NCBI RefSeq assembly: GCF_943373825.1
Contig: NZ_CALSBP010000003.1
Coordinates: 620,001 to 684,000 of the forward strand
Length of the DNA: 64,000 nt
Direction of reading: 5' to 3'
Source of the DNA: Aquimarina spinulae
GTDB lineage: Bacteria > Bacteroidota > Bacteroidia > Flavobacteriales > Flavobacteriaceae
This document shows, in pieces, positions 1-8,212 of the stretch. Position numbers and translations under genes: made by a program. A model generated the notes under the pieces. It was not told the DNA's origin and did not search any database. It saw only the letters and a program-made list of their open reading frames with translations. The stretch's first letter is position 1. Every line of letters begins with the position of its first letter.

Positions 1-588
1 TTAATAACCGAGTATTTCTTTTCGTTCAGGGCAATCCTCAGTTTTACATAAAATTTTGCCATCGTGATTCTTACTCTTATCATAAACTTTTAGAATGTTG
101 AACAACTTATGTTTTATATAATCGTATTCAAATGTTTTTTCGTTAAAGATAGAGTCAATTTCTTGTGATTTAAAAAAATCTTCGTGATTTCCATTATTCT
201 GTTTCATATAATTTGTCAACCTGCCAAAGATTGAGTTTTCAAAATCTTTATGACTCCTGATTACTAAAGGACAATCTAAAACTCCTTCGAATTCTAAACC
301 ATTTATACTATCGAGAAAGGAATATTGATTTTCCAAATAGATGTAATCATAATTATTATCAGATAATTCAAAGAAAAAATCCTTATAACTCTTGCCAGTT
401 GAGTCTTTTAATAATCTGCTTTTTATAAGTTCGTTTTCAAATCCTTTTATATAACGTCTGATAGATTTTCCGTCAACAGTCACATTTTCAGAATAGCATT
501 TATTATAAATGTCAGATATTTTCTCGTTTTGACAACTAAAAAGTAAGATTGAAATTAATGATATTATCAAGTATGATTCTTTTTTCAT
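1..588 (-). CDS. Hypothetical lipoprotein (195 aa)
   Basis: I do not recognise this family. The start is placed at the MKKES methionine because it is followed directly by a lipoprotein signal peptide with lipobox LLFSC (Cys19); a start ten codons upstream would spoil the signal. The mature protein is hydrophilic, rich in Asp, Asn, Lys and Phe, with a C-terminal pair of cysteines (CKTEDC) that could form a disulfide. It ends exactly at the window edge but has its own stop codon, so it is complete. It runs leftward, separated by about 190 bp from the recombinase, and an attC-like hairpin sits just before its start, so it may be a mobile-cassette gene. It is probably exported to the periplasm or outer membrane; no function is claimed. 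Confidence 0.7.
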   Translation of the reverse strand: MKKESYLIISLISILLFSCQNEKISDIYNKCYSENVTVDGKSIRRYIKGFENELIKSRLLKDSTGKSYKDFFFELSDNNYDYIYLENQYSFLDSINGLEFEGVLDCPLVIRSHKDFENSIFGRLTNYMKQNNGNHEDFFKSQEIDSIFNEKTFEYDYIKHKLFNILKVYDKSKNHDGKILCKTEDCPERKEILGY

Positions 589-590
589 AA

Positions 591-605
591 TGTTGCCTAA
601 CAACA
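591..605 (-). other. attC-like hairpin with GTTAGGC box
   Basis: On the minus strand, immediately before the lipoprotein start, TGTTG and CAACA arms flank TTAGG, and the strand contains GTTAGGC, which fits the GTTRRRY box of integron attC sites. Only one half-site can be seen because the window ends at the gene's stop. A chance match is quite possible. Confidence 0.25.
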
Positions 606-778
606 GAATATACGACATATGTCCTATATATTCTATTTATTATATTCCCACTTTGGGGATATTTATGTTTTTTGATCTATAATTTACAAAAATAAAGTCT
701 TTATTCTCTGTTTTGGTACTATTGCTATAAAATGTGATGAAATCAATTGTTTTTGTGACGATTTTGTAAGATATATTT

Positions 779-1906
779 TTACTCATCTAATGGATTTTTG
801 ATGGCTTTGAATTTGTTTATAGATACTTGAGTATAAATTTCTGTAGTTCTTGTGCTACTATGTCCTAATAAAGTTTGGATATATCTTAGATCGGTTCCAC
901 TTTCTAATAGATGGGTGGCAAACGAATGTCTGAGTATATGTGGAGTGACCTTTCTTTTGATATATGCTTTTGTTGCTGCTCTGTTTACAATTGCCCCTAC
1001 ACTTTTTCCTGAATATTTCATCCCATTTGGGGATTCAAATAAGTATTCTTTGGGTTTCCATTGTCTATAATAGATTCTTAAATCTTTTACTACCTTTTCT
1101 GATAGTAAGGAATATCGATCTTTATTGTTTTTTGCATTCCTAATGTGAATCAGCATTCGTTTGCTATCTATATCAGTTAGTTTTAGATCTAATAATTCGC
1201 TTCTGCGTAATCCAGAAGAATATAATAGACTTACTATGCAACGATGTTTTATGTTATTGGTATTGGCAATTATAGAACGTATTTCTTCTTTTGATAACAC
1301 TTGTGGGAGTTTCTGTTCTTTTCTGGGCCTTTCGATACTATAAAACCTGTTAGGCATTCCCATGACCACCTCATAATAGAACTTAATACTATTAATGGCC
1401 TGGTTAATATAACTATTAGATTTGTTTTGACTAATGAGATGCTGTAAATAGCTTCGGATTTCCTCCTCTGACAAGGCCACAATATCATTATCACAATAGT
1501 GATTAATGAATTTTTCAAATTGTATTATATAGGTTTTACAGGTATTTAAGGCATATCGTTTGAGTTCTAATTTTCTCAGGTATTCTTCAGGAACATACTT
1601 GTAAGAAGTCGTTTTACTTCGGTTTCGATACCAGTTAATATCCACAGGTTGATTGTCACGTATTGGCTTTTCTTTAAAAAAAGAATTACCGTTTATCCAC
1701 GCTACTCCTCTAAATTTTTCAAAAACTTCGGCGAGATTTTCTTTAGTGTTTGCAATATATACCATCGAAAACCCCTTACTCCATTTAGGGTTTGGAAGTT
1801 CCTTTATCAATGCCTGGATCACCTTATCAGGATAAAACTGTAACCCAATCATCTTTTGATTGCCAATCAATAAGTGTTTTAATGTGATATGTTTAGTAAG
1901 GTTCAT
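779..1906 (-). CDS. Tyrosine-type site-specific recombinase/integrase
   Basis: This 375-residue integrase catalyses DNA strand exchange through a covalent phosphotyrosine. The C-terminal catalytic domain has all expected residues: Arg234 (GLRRSEL), Lys259, His323-x-x-Arg326 (PHILRHSF), His349 (LLGHS) and nucleophile Tyr358 (TTEIYTQV). A SAM-like core-binding domain lies at about residues 105-190. A further N-terminal stretch of about 100 residues (KMIGLQFYPD...) precedes it, longer than in XerC/XerD (about 300 aa). From memory this layout is common in chromosomal, often multicopy, integrases of Flavobacteriia, so it is more likely a mobile-element or cassette recombinase than the dif-site Xer enzyme. 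It is divergent from the zinc-ribbon gene across a palindrome that may be its operator or core site. Confidence 0.92.
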   Translation of the reverse strand: MNLTKHITLKHLLIGNQKMIGLQFYPDKVIQALIKELPNPKWSKGFSMVYIANTKENLAEVFEKFRGVAWINGNSFFKEKPIRDNQPVDINWYRNRSKTTSYKYVPEEYLRKLELKRYALNTCKTYIIQFEKFINHYCDNDIVALSEEEIRSYLQHLISQNKSNSYINQAINSIKFYYEVVMGMPNRFYSIERPRKEQKLPQVLSKEEIRSIIANTNNIKHRCIVSLLYSSGLRRSELLDLKLTDIDSKRMLIHIRNAKNNKDRYSLLSEKVVKDLRIYYRQWKPKEYLFESPNGMKYSGKSVGAIVNRAATKAYIKRKVTPHILRHSFATHLLESGTDLRYIQTLLGHSSTRTTEIYTQVSINKFKAIKNPLDE

Positions 1907-1945
1907 TGTACAAAAATGCGGTATTTAAAAATCATAGTAGTATTT

Positions 1946-1977
1946 TAGTCGAATAACATTCGAATAGGATTCGACTA
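1946..1977. promoter_or_regulatory. Nested palindrome between divergent integrase and zinc-ribbon genes
   Basis: A perfect 9-bp inverted repeat, TAGTCGAAT (1946-1954) and ATTCGACTA (1969-1977), surrounds an 8-bp palindrome ATTCGAAT (1958-1965) on exactly the same centre of symmetry. A further ATTCGAT follows at 1980-1986. It lies in the 92-bp divergent gap and looks like an operator for a dimeric or tetrameric protein or a recombinase core site. Which one cannot be told from sequence. Confidence 0.5.
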
Positions 1978-1998
1978 CTATTCGATTCATTAGAAATT

Positions 1999-2367
1999 AT
2001 GAATATATGTCCACATTGTAAAGCCGAAATTATAGGTAGATCCGATAAGAAATATTGTTCTATCCATTGTAAATCTGCACATCAATATCAAAAACGTAAA
2101 TCAGAAGAAGCTTTATATTACACTATTGACAAAAAGTTAAAAACTAATCGTAAGCTCTTAAAAGCCTATAACAAATCCGGGATGTCTACTGTACGTAAAG
2201 AAAAGCTACTATCTGAGGGATTTGACCCTACTTATTTTACTCATTATTGGAAAAACAAAAAAGGGCAGATCTATTTGTTTTGTTATGAATATGGATTCCT
2301 GGATCTTAAGGAAAACCAGAAAAGAAAGTATCTTTTGGTAAAATGGCAGGATTATATGAACAGTTAG
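1999..2367 (+). CDS. Small zinc-ribbon protein (122 aa)
   Basis: The N-terminus carries a treble-clef or ribbon-like zinc site, CPHC at residues 4-7 followed by CSIHC about 14 residues later. A basic region (QYQKRKSEE, DKKLKTNRK) and a conserved-looking aromatic C-terminal half (THYWKNKKGQIYLFCYEYG) follow. The family appears repeatedly in Flavobacteriaceae as a conserved hypothetical; its role is unknown. Zinc ribbon plus basic helix suggests nucleic-acid binding, and the divergent arrangement with the integrase suggests a regulator or accessory factor, but that is inference. The ATG start leaves no in-frame alternative before CPHC. Confidence 0.8.
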   Translation: MNICPHCKAEIIGRSDKKYCSIHCKSAHQYQKRKSEEALYYTIDKKLKTNRKLLKAYNKSGMSTVRKEKLLSEGFDPTYFTHYWKNKKGQIYLFCYEYGFLDLKENQKRKYLLVKWQDYMNS

Positions 2368-2882
2368 CCATTTTGCTTTGTAATACCTCCCAATCACTAG
2401 GTAACAACACATATAATTTATTTACCTCATATTCCTGTATATTCTATAATACCTGTTCAATTTTAGAATATTAACGTGAATAATCGATAAGAAATTTTCG
2501 TCTGTTTGAGTGCCAAATCTCTGATTTGGTAAATTGAAAACAAGAAAATTTATAGGCAAACAGTACTTCTCGATACTAAATTCTTACAGAATTTCACTCG
2601 AAGTAACGTATCTGTTCTTAAATAGTATTCATATAATATTAAATAAAAAGATGTTGTTTTATTGAGTGAATTTAAGCTGAAAACAGAGTTTCTTTCGAGC
2701 TGAAAACTCCCTGAAAAATCATTCTATTTCAATCAATTTCCGATATAAAAAAGAGCATAAATTAATCTGTTTTTTAAAGGATATTTTAAGGTGTTTTGCT
2801 TCAAAACGGTGTTTTTGAGTCGTATTTTTGGTTGTCTAGAGCAAAAAAAGCTGTAATTGTTTTGCAAAAAATAGTATTAATT
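2368..2882. other. Intergenic region without recognisable gene
   Basis: No open frame of convincing quality on either strand. The only structure noted is a perfect 7-bp hairpin CCAAATC-TCT-GATTTGG at 2513-2529, with no following T-run, so it is not a good intrinsic terminator. Confidence 0.5.
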
Positions 2883-3473
2883 TTATCTATACTTATCATT
2901 CAACCCTATACCATCTAGTATCATTGGGCTTATTTTTTCTAATCTTGTTATACGTGTAGCTTCTCGTTTTGCTGCAGCTATATATTCTGAATATTCTCTT
3001 TGTTTGAAAGGAGTTAACTGTTCAAAAGATTTTTTTAAATTATTATTAGCGTCGAGTGCCATTAATAATTCAGAAGGAATTTTAATTGTTTTTGATCTTT
3101 CTGGTTTGATTTCTTTACCTTCTTTTTGGTTTTGGATAGCTTCTTTTATATAGTGAAGCGCTAAATCTTTATCAATATCTTCTACGGCATTAAATCTCCA
3201 TTGTCGTAAGCCTTTGGTTTTTCCTTCTTGAGCATTCAACAACTTCTTTGCCTTATCTTCTAAAAATACACCTTGATAAAACCATATTCCTACATACGAC
3301 TTAAATGCTCCTATTCCTATCACATTTTTATCATTAACTGTATATACCGGTACTCCCCATTTTATCGTTTCTTTCATTTCGGTAGTGAGTAGTATTGACC
3401 TTAAGATTTCCAGAGCTTCTTTCCACTCCTGATTCTTTGAAATAAATTCCTCAACTGATTTATTTTTTTGCAT
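2883..3473 (-). CDS. DUF1801/OmdA (YdeI-like) protein
   Basis: This 196-residue protein has a DUF1801 domain at about residues 10-115 (KETIKWGVPVYTV, YVGIWFYQGVF) and a C-terminal OmdA segment with the typical LTPFKQREYSEYIAAAKREATR motif at about 150-180. The family is called YdeI or OmpD-associated and is cytoplasmic; in enterobacteria it is linked to peptide and polymyxin resistance, but the biochemical role is not established. Length matches the family. It is the last of a leftward series (GH31, lipoprotein, MOSC), 66 bp after the MOSC gene, so co-transcription is possible but not certain. Confidence 0.88.
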   Translation of the reverse strand: MQKNKSVEEFISKNQEWKEALEILRSILLTTEMKETIKWGVPVYTVNDKNVIGIGAFKSYVGIWFYQGVFLEDKAKKLLNAQEGKTKGLRQWRFNAVEDIDKDLALHYIKEAIQNQKEGKEIKPERSKTIKIPSELLMALDANNNLKKSFEQLTPFKQREYSEYIAAAKREATRITRLEKISPMILDGIGLNDKYR

Positions 3474-3539
3474 AGCTCGAGATATTAAATTTATAAGTTT
3501 TCAGAAAATTATCAAATTATAGACATATTATTCCTTTTC

Positions 3540-4085
3540 TTATACTCTTTCCAGTCCAAGATATGGTTTCTCTGGTAACACAATTTCTATTTCTTCACCA
3601 ACAGATATTTCTCCGCCCTCTACCACTACTCCCATAACACCAGCTTTTCTTATTAAATTTCCATTCTCATCATGGTCCAAAACAGCTTTCATTAACCCCT
3701 CTTTTATCGAATTTAATTGATTACAAGGATTTCTTAAACCGGTTATTTTAATTTTCGCTTTTTGACCAAGTTTCAAAATAGTATACCTCGGAAGATTTAA
3801 CAAATCTATCCCAACAGTAGTAATATTCTCTCCCATTTCTCCATTCTTAATATAAAATCCTTTCTCATTCAATTCTTCAAACAGCTCAAAATGAATTAAA
3901 TGTACTTGCCTTAAATTGGGTTGAGTTGGATCTTTTACTACTCTGGATCTATGTTTTACTGTTTTTCCCATATGGGCATCTCCTTTAACACCCAATCCTT
4001 TGATAAGCGTTATATGCTCGCAACTAAATTTATTAAAGGTATGAGATTGACTCTTGCTTACACCTATTATTTTTGGCTTCTTCAT
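3540..4085 (-). CDS. MOSC domain-containing protein
   Basis: The 181-residue protein is a single MOSC (molybdenum cofactor sulfurase C-terminal) domain. Family hallmarks are GVKGDAHMG near residue 35, the NGEMGENITTVGIDL segment, and the conserved cysteine in GLRNPCNQL that is thought to carry sulfur or contact the molybdenum cofactor. Relatives such as YiiM use molybdenum cofactor to reduce N-hydroxylated compounds; the substrate here is unknown. It is cytoplasmic with no signal peptide. The gene is 24 bp downstream of the small lipoprotein gene and probably shares its transcript, although no functional link is obvious. Confidence 0.9.
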   Translation of the reverse strand: MKKPKIIGVSKSQSHTFNKFSCEHITLIKGLGVKGDAHMGKTVKHRSRVVKDPTQPNLRQVHLIHFELFEELNEKGFYIKNGEMGENITTVGIDLLNLPRYTILKLGQKAKIKITGLRNPCNQLNSIKEGLMKAVLDHDENGNLIRKAGVMGVVVEGGEISVGEEIEIVLPEKPYLGLERV

Positions 4086-4109
4086 TTAGTATATAATACG
4101 CTAGTATTC

Positions 4110-4505
4110 TTATTTTCTTTTCAACGTAGAAAAAGCTAAAACATCTTTTCCATCTATAATATAATAGCTAAAACTAATATGATTTTCATCCACTTTGGTT
4201 ATAATTACCGTTCCTTCTTTTATACAGGTATTGGTATTCTCTAAAATTAATTCATTAAAGGTAGCACGATTATATGAATACTCGACCAGTTCCCATCGCC
4301 CAGAACATTCTAAACTTGGATATTTTATCTCAAATGATTGTTGGTAGATATCAATCTCTAAATTAATAGACCAGGTATTATTGTCTTCTAAATCTAATTG
4401 ACACCCCACTCCTTCCCATTGGCCGTTGAGCCATATGATATCATCGGTTTTACATCCTGCTAAAATTAAGGCAATAAAAAAGAACAGTACATTCTTGGAT
4501 TTCAT
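4110..4505 (-). CDS. Small hypothetical lipoprotein (131 aa)
   Basis: A short signal peptide ends in lipobox LILAGC (Cys18). The mature part of about 110 residues is beta-rich, with a WLNGQWEGVG opening and a CSGRWELVEYSYNRATF segment. This pattern, an N-terminal W-x-G followed by antiparallel strands, resembles lipocalin-like small lipoproteins of Bacteroidota, but I cannot name a family. Four further cysteines could pair. It lies between GH31 (152 bp upstream) and MOSC (24 bp downstream) on the same strand. Function unknown. Confidence 0.72.
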   Translation of the reverse strand: MKSKNVLFFFIALILAGCKTDDIIWLNGQWEGVGCQLDLEDNNTWSINLEIDIYQQSFEIKYPSLECSGRWELVEYSYNRATFNELILENTNTCIKEGTVIITKVDENHISFSYYIIDGKDVLAFSTLKRK

Positions 4506-4657
4506 TCTATTTTCATATTAAAATTCTAAATATTTTATCAAATCTAAAGAAATTTTAATCATGATTGCCACACCAAACATCTTTGTATCTATATCTCTTT
4601 TTTGATTATGTAAACCTTATAGATTTTGAGGCTACAATTTCTATATTTTAGAGCATT

Positions 4658-7066
4658 CTACAAAGAAATATTTATGTTTTTGGCTTCTTTAGAATCCCAC
4701 TCAAAGCTTATTTTCAGCTTTTTACCTTCTTCATCCCAATCAAACGAAGGAGAGATACCACTTATTGTTACAGATTTTGGAGAAGCCTGAATATTATGAA
4801 TAATCAACGTAATTTTTCTATCACTATATGCATATTTAGTTCCTTTTTCTACTGTTAGTGCTATTGATAGTTTTTTATTGCTTAGTGCACTATCAAATTT
4901 TAATATTTCGTATTTTCCTTTTTCAAAAGCATTTGGTGTTTTACCATCGTCATCATATACCTTACCAGAACTATTTTTTATAGTATTATCATGATAGTAA
5001 TGCAGCATTATATCTTTGGTCGAATACATTTTGGTTGTTTGTACTGGGTGTACCATAGGAATAAATGCTCCTGCTTTTACAAATACAGGAATGTGATCTT
5101 CTACTATTTCAACCGTTTTAAATGTTCCTCCTTCAAATTTCTGTCCCGTGAAGAAATCATACCAATTCGTTCCTTTTGGAAACGGAATATCCATAGATGC
5201 AATACCAGGTTGTATTACGGGTGACACCAGAAAATCATCACCCCACATGTAGGTAAAACTTATTTCGGATAATTCTTTATTATCTGTGTTTTCAAAAAAT
5301 AAAGGCCGCATCAATGGTATACCAGTTTGATTATTATCAAAAGCAATGGTATAATTATAAGGCAATAGACTATATCTAAGTTCGATACTTTTCTTGGCTA
5401 AGGTTTTTGTTTTTGTATCATGAAAAACGGGTTCTGGAGCAATATGCTCCTGAGCATGTGGTCTAAATATGGGTTGAAACACCCCATATTGCAACCAGCG
5501 GGTATATAACTCGGGATCAAATGTTTCTCCGCCAGCAAACCCTCCCAAGTCAGAATGCATATAGCCCAATCCTTGCATTCCCATTTGTAATGCTATTTCG
5601 GTTTGAGATTGCAATCCTCCCCAACTTCTGCTTACATCACCAGACCAGGGGATCATTCCAAATCGTTGGGATCCCGAATATCCTGCTCGCATCAATATAA
5701 ATGGGCGTTGCTCTGGGAAATCTTTTTGATACCCTTCTTGTACCAATCGTGCCCAATCATGACCATAAATATTATGAACCTCATCTGCACTTCCTGTAGC
5801 GTGCTGTAATTCTGAAGGATGTACTTCGGGTTCTCCCAAATCACCCCACCAACCTGCTACTCCATACTCCCGAGTATATTTGGCATAAATATCCCAAAAC
5901 CATTCTTTTCCTCTAGGATTATAAATATCAATAATCCCAGTATTTCCAAAATAAAAATCGTACTTAAATGGGTTTCCTTGCATATCTTTCCCCAGGACTC
6001 CTCTCTTTACGGTTTCTTCCCACTTTTTTGAAGTCGTTAGTACAAAAGGTTCTGTAATCAATATTGTTTTGATTCCCTGATCTTTAAAATCATTGATCAT
6101 CTGTTTTGGATTTGGAAATGAGTCTTTCAAAAACTCAAAGTTTCCCATATGTCCTTTGATCTCTTTTCCAAACCAATAAATATCCAGAATTACTGCATCC
6201 AATGGGATACTATCTGCTTTAAACCGGGCAATCGTTTCTTTAGTTTCTTTTTCAGAATGATATCCAAAACGACTGGCAAAATTTCCAAATGCCCAACGCG
6301 GGGGTAATGGCTGTTTTCCTGTAAGATTGGTATATTGATCTATCAGATCTTTCCAATTATCTCCTGCAACTACCTGGTATGTTTTTCTTCCGTTAATCGT
6401 TTCATATTGCAACGTGTTATCTTTTTTACTATCGATATCCAAAAATCCAATCGGGGCATTATCAAAATGAACAGCATATAACTTAGAGGAAAGTACCAAA
6501 GGCATTGTAAAATTCATTAACTCAGAATAGTTTTCATATCCATAATGTGCTCTATTGTATAACTGAAGCTTTTTACCTCTGCGATTCATCCCCACCACTC
6601 GAGAACCAGCCCCATAAATTACTTCGCTTTTATCCAGGTTAAAATCCAAAATTTCTGTAGAGTCTGTCTTTATATATCCCTTCTTTTCAGAAATCAATTT
6701 TTTTCCTTTATACGTATATGAAATATGAAAAGGCTCTTTGGTAATATGTACATCAATACCCCTGGTATCTATAGTTAATACACTATCGTTTTCTCGTATC
6801 TGTACTTTTGTGGTCACCAGGTCTAAGATTACGGCATGAGACTGTGGATCAAAAGTCTCCCCTATTGGTACAAATGAGGTTTCTATAATTTTATCAGAAT
6901 AGGGTTTAATTATGTATTTTCCGTTATCCTTAAAAACCTCGATATGGGTATCTTTATTTTTAAAACCTTGATATGGTCCTTCATATTTCTTTTTACAAGA
7001 AATTGTCGTGAGTATAAGGGTTACAAATACTAAAAAAAGAGTAAACTTAGAATTCATATTCAACAT
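4658..7066 (-). CDS. Glycoside hydrolase family 31 (alpha-glucosidase/xylosidase type), lipoprotein
   Basis: The 802-residue enzyme is a retaining GH31 alpha-glycosidase anchored by a lipobox cysteine (TISC, Cys24). An N-terminal beta-sandwich spans about residues 30-240. The (beta/alpha)8 barrel at about 255-570 contains the nucleophile Asp409 in WWGDLGEPE and the predicted acid/base Asp477 in WSGDVSRSW. Beta-sandwich domains follow, including PLMRPLFFE and a DUF5110-like end. Family members act on alpha-glucosides, alpha-xylosides or sulfoquinovosides; the exact substrate is not readable here. There is no acidic surface-export signal after the cysteine (CKKKYEG), so a periplasm-facing location is favoured. 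No SusCD pair is adjacent, so it is not in a classical utilisation locus. Confidence 0.93.
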   Translation of the reverse strand: MLNMNSKFTLFLVFVTLILTTISCKKKYEGPYQGFKNKDTHIEVFKDNGKYIIKPYSDKIIETSFVPIGETFDPQSHAVILDLVTTKVQIRENDSVLTIDTRGIDVHITKEPFHISYTYKGKKLISEKKGYIKTDSTEILDFNLDKSEVIYGAGSRVVGMNRRGKKLQLYNRAHYGYENYSELMNFTMPLVLSSKLYAVHFDNAPIGFLDIDSKKDNTLQYETINGRKTYQVVAGDNWKDLIDQYTNLTGKQPLPPRWAFGNFASRFGYHSEKETKETIARFKADSIPLDAVILDIYWFGKEIKGHMGNFEFLKDSFPNPKQMINDFKDQGIKTILITEPFVLTTSKKWEETVKRGVLGKDMQGNPFKYDFYFGNTGIIDIYNPRGKEWFWDIYAKYTREYGVAGWWGDLGEPEVHPSELQHATGSADEVHNIYGHDWARLVQEGYQKDFPEQRPFILMRAGYSGSQRFGMIPWSGDVSRSWGGLQSQTEIALQMGMQGLGYMHSDLGGFAGGETFDPELYTRWLQYGVFQPIFRPHAQEHIAPEPVFHDTKTKTLAKKSIELRYSLLPYNYTIAFDNNQTGIPLMRPLFFENTDNKELSEISFTYMWGDDFLVSPVIQPGIASMDIPFPKGTNWYDFFTGQKFEGGTFKTVEIVEDHIPVFVKAGAFIPMVHPVQTTKMYSTKDIMLHYYHDNTIKNSSGKVYDDDGKTPNAFEKGKYEILKFDSALSNKKLSIALTVEKGTKYAYSDRKITLIIHNIQASPKSVTISGISPSFDWDEEGKKLKISFEWDSKEAKNINISL

Positions 7067-7372
7067 ATATTTTTATCAATAGATAGTACTCAAATATAAC
7101 GGAATCCCCATAGAATAAAGGTATAACAGCAGCTACATCAGAAGAATTATTGATTTTTTAGTAAAACTCGATTTACGTAATAAGAATCTCAAAAAATCAC
7201 TACAACGTTTTCGTAAGAATTTCTGGTGCAAACCAGGCATCAAAATGTGTTTATCATAAAGTGCTGCATATGGGGTAACAAAACTTTGTTGAAGCTGATA
7301 TAGAAGTAGAAATGCAAAAAGGAGGAACCGAAAATCCTAAAAAAAGAGTAGGAAAATCAAATACTCATTATT
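7067..7372. other. Intergenic region with short coding-like remnant
   Basis: Between the divergent GH31 and Cys-rich lipoprotein genes no full gene is visible. A frame open from 7279 to the stop at 7381-7383 reads through a hydrophilic, well-formed C-terminus (GGTENPKKRVGKSNTHYYEN) that overlaps the next gene's start by 11 bp. An ATG at 7312 would give only 23 residues. It may be the decayed tail of a lost gene or chance; I do not recognise it. Confidence 0.3.
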
Positions 7373-7981
7373 ATGAAAATTAAAACCTGTAAAAATGTAA
7401 ATTACTCAATTCTAATCTTGTTTATTGGAGCGTTCCTTTTCTCATCCTGTGAGAAAGAAGAAGTTGTATCTTCAGAAAAAGAAAATACAATCCTTAAAAA
7501 TTCAGATAGCAAAAATCTGAAACGAGAAACTATCGGGGTTTCTACATGTGCATCTTTTGACAGATCATCTTGTAGTGATGATCTGGTTCTGGATGTAGAT
7601 GAATGTAATTTTATTTCGGGATCCGGAAGAGATATGCCTCATCAATATATCATTGATGATCTACTCAATAACTGCCGTACCGAAGAACTCCCATCTAATT
7701 GTACCTGGTGGAGAGGAAATATAACCCAAACCCGTATCATAAAATTGTATTTAAACAATTGTTGTAATTCTGCTGATGTTTTTAATAGCAGATTAGACGG
7801 TTGGATGGATTTGGCTATTGACAATAAGCCAAATTCTTCATTCCTGGTCACTAACTATGAGCGATTACCCGGTGGGATTATGCATAATTCACCTTTTGGG
7901 CCTTACGAAATTAGGATTAGAGTTACATATCGTAAAAAAATATGTAGCATAAGTTCACTACCAGATGGTATTAGAAAATAA
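7373..7981 (+). CDS. Cys-rich hypothetical lipoprotein (202 aa)
   Basis: A lipoprotein signal peptide ends at lipobox FLFSSC (Cys26), followed by the acidic EKEE stretch that resembles the Bacteroidota surface-export signal. The mature region contains about ten cysteines, including CC in LNNCCNSAD, CASF...CSDD, and CTWW, which implies a disulfide-stabilised extracellular domain. No family is recognised. A terminator-like hairpin follows at 8005, so it is probably monocistronic. A surface or periplasmic location is inferred; function unknown. Confidence 0.72.
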   Translation: MKIKTCKNVNYSILILFIGAFLFSSCEKEEVVSSEKENTILKNSDSKNLKRETIGVSTCASFDRSSCSDDLVLDVDECNFISGSGRDMPHQYIIDDLLNNCRTEELPSNCTWWRGNITQTRIIKLYLNNCCNSADVFNSRLDGWMDLAIDNKPNSSFLVTNYERLPGGIMHNSPFGPYEIRIRVTYRKKICSISSLPDGIRK

Positions 7982-8004
7982 ATATCAGTAGTATATATAA
8001 AACG

Positions 8005-8036
8005 GGCCATTTACCAGTGTAGATGGCCTTGTTTTA
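8005..8036 (+). terminator. Intrinsic terminator
   Basis: GGCCAT (8005-8010) pairs with ATGGCC (8023-8028), followed by TTGTTTTATT. It lies 24 bp after the Cys-rich lipoprotein stop. Confidence 0.6.
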
Positions 8037-8212
8037 TTGTTTAGTTTACAAAAAAAAGAGCTTTTAATTACATTAAATTCAGAAGAGAACTAATGGTATC
8101 AAATAGATAACAGACATAATCATTTATTTAAGAATGATAAACAATCAGGTAATATACGCGATGTAAATTTAGGGTGTCATTAACCAAGCAAATCTTAAAT
8201 GTACAACACGCC

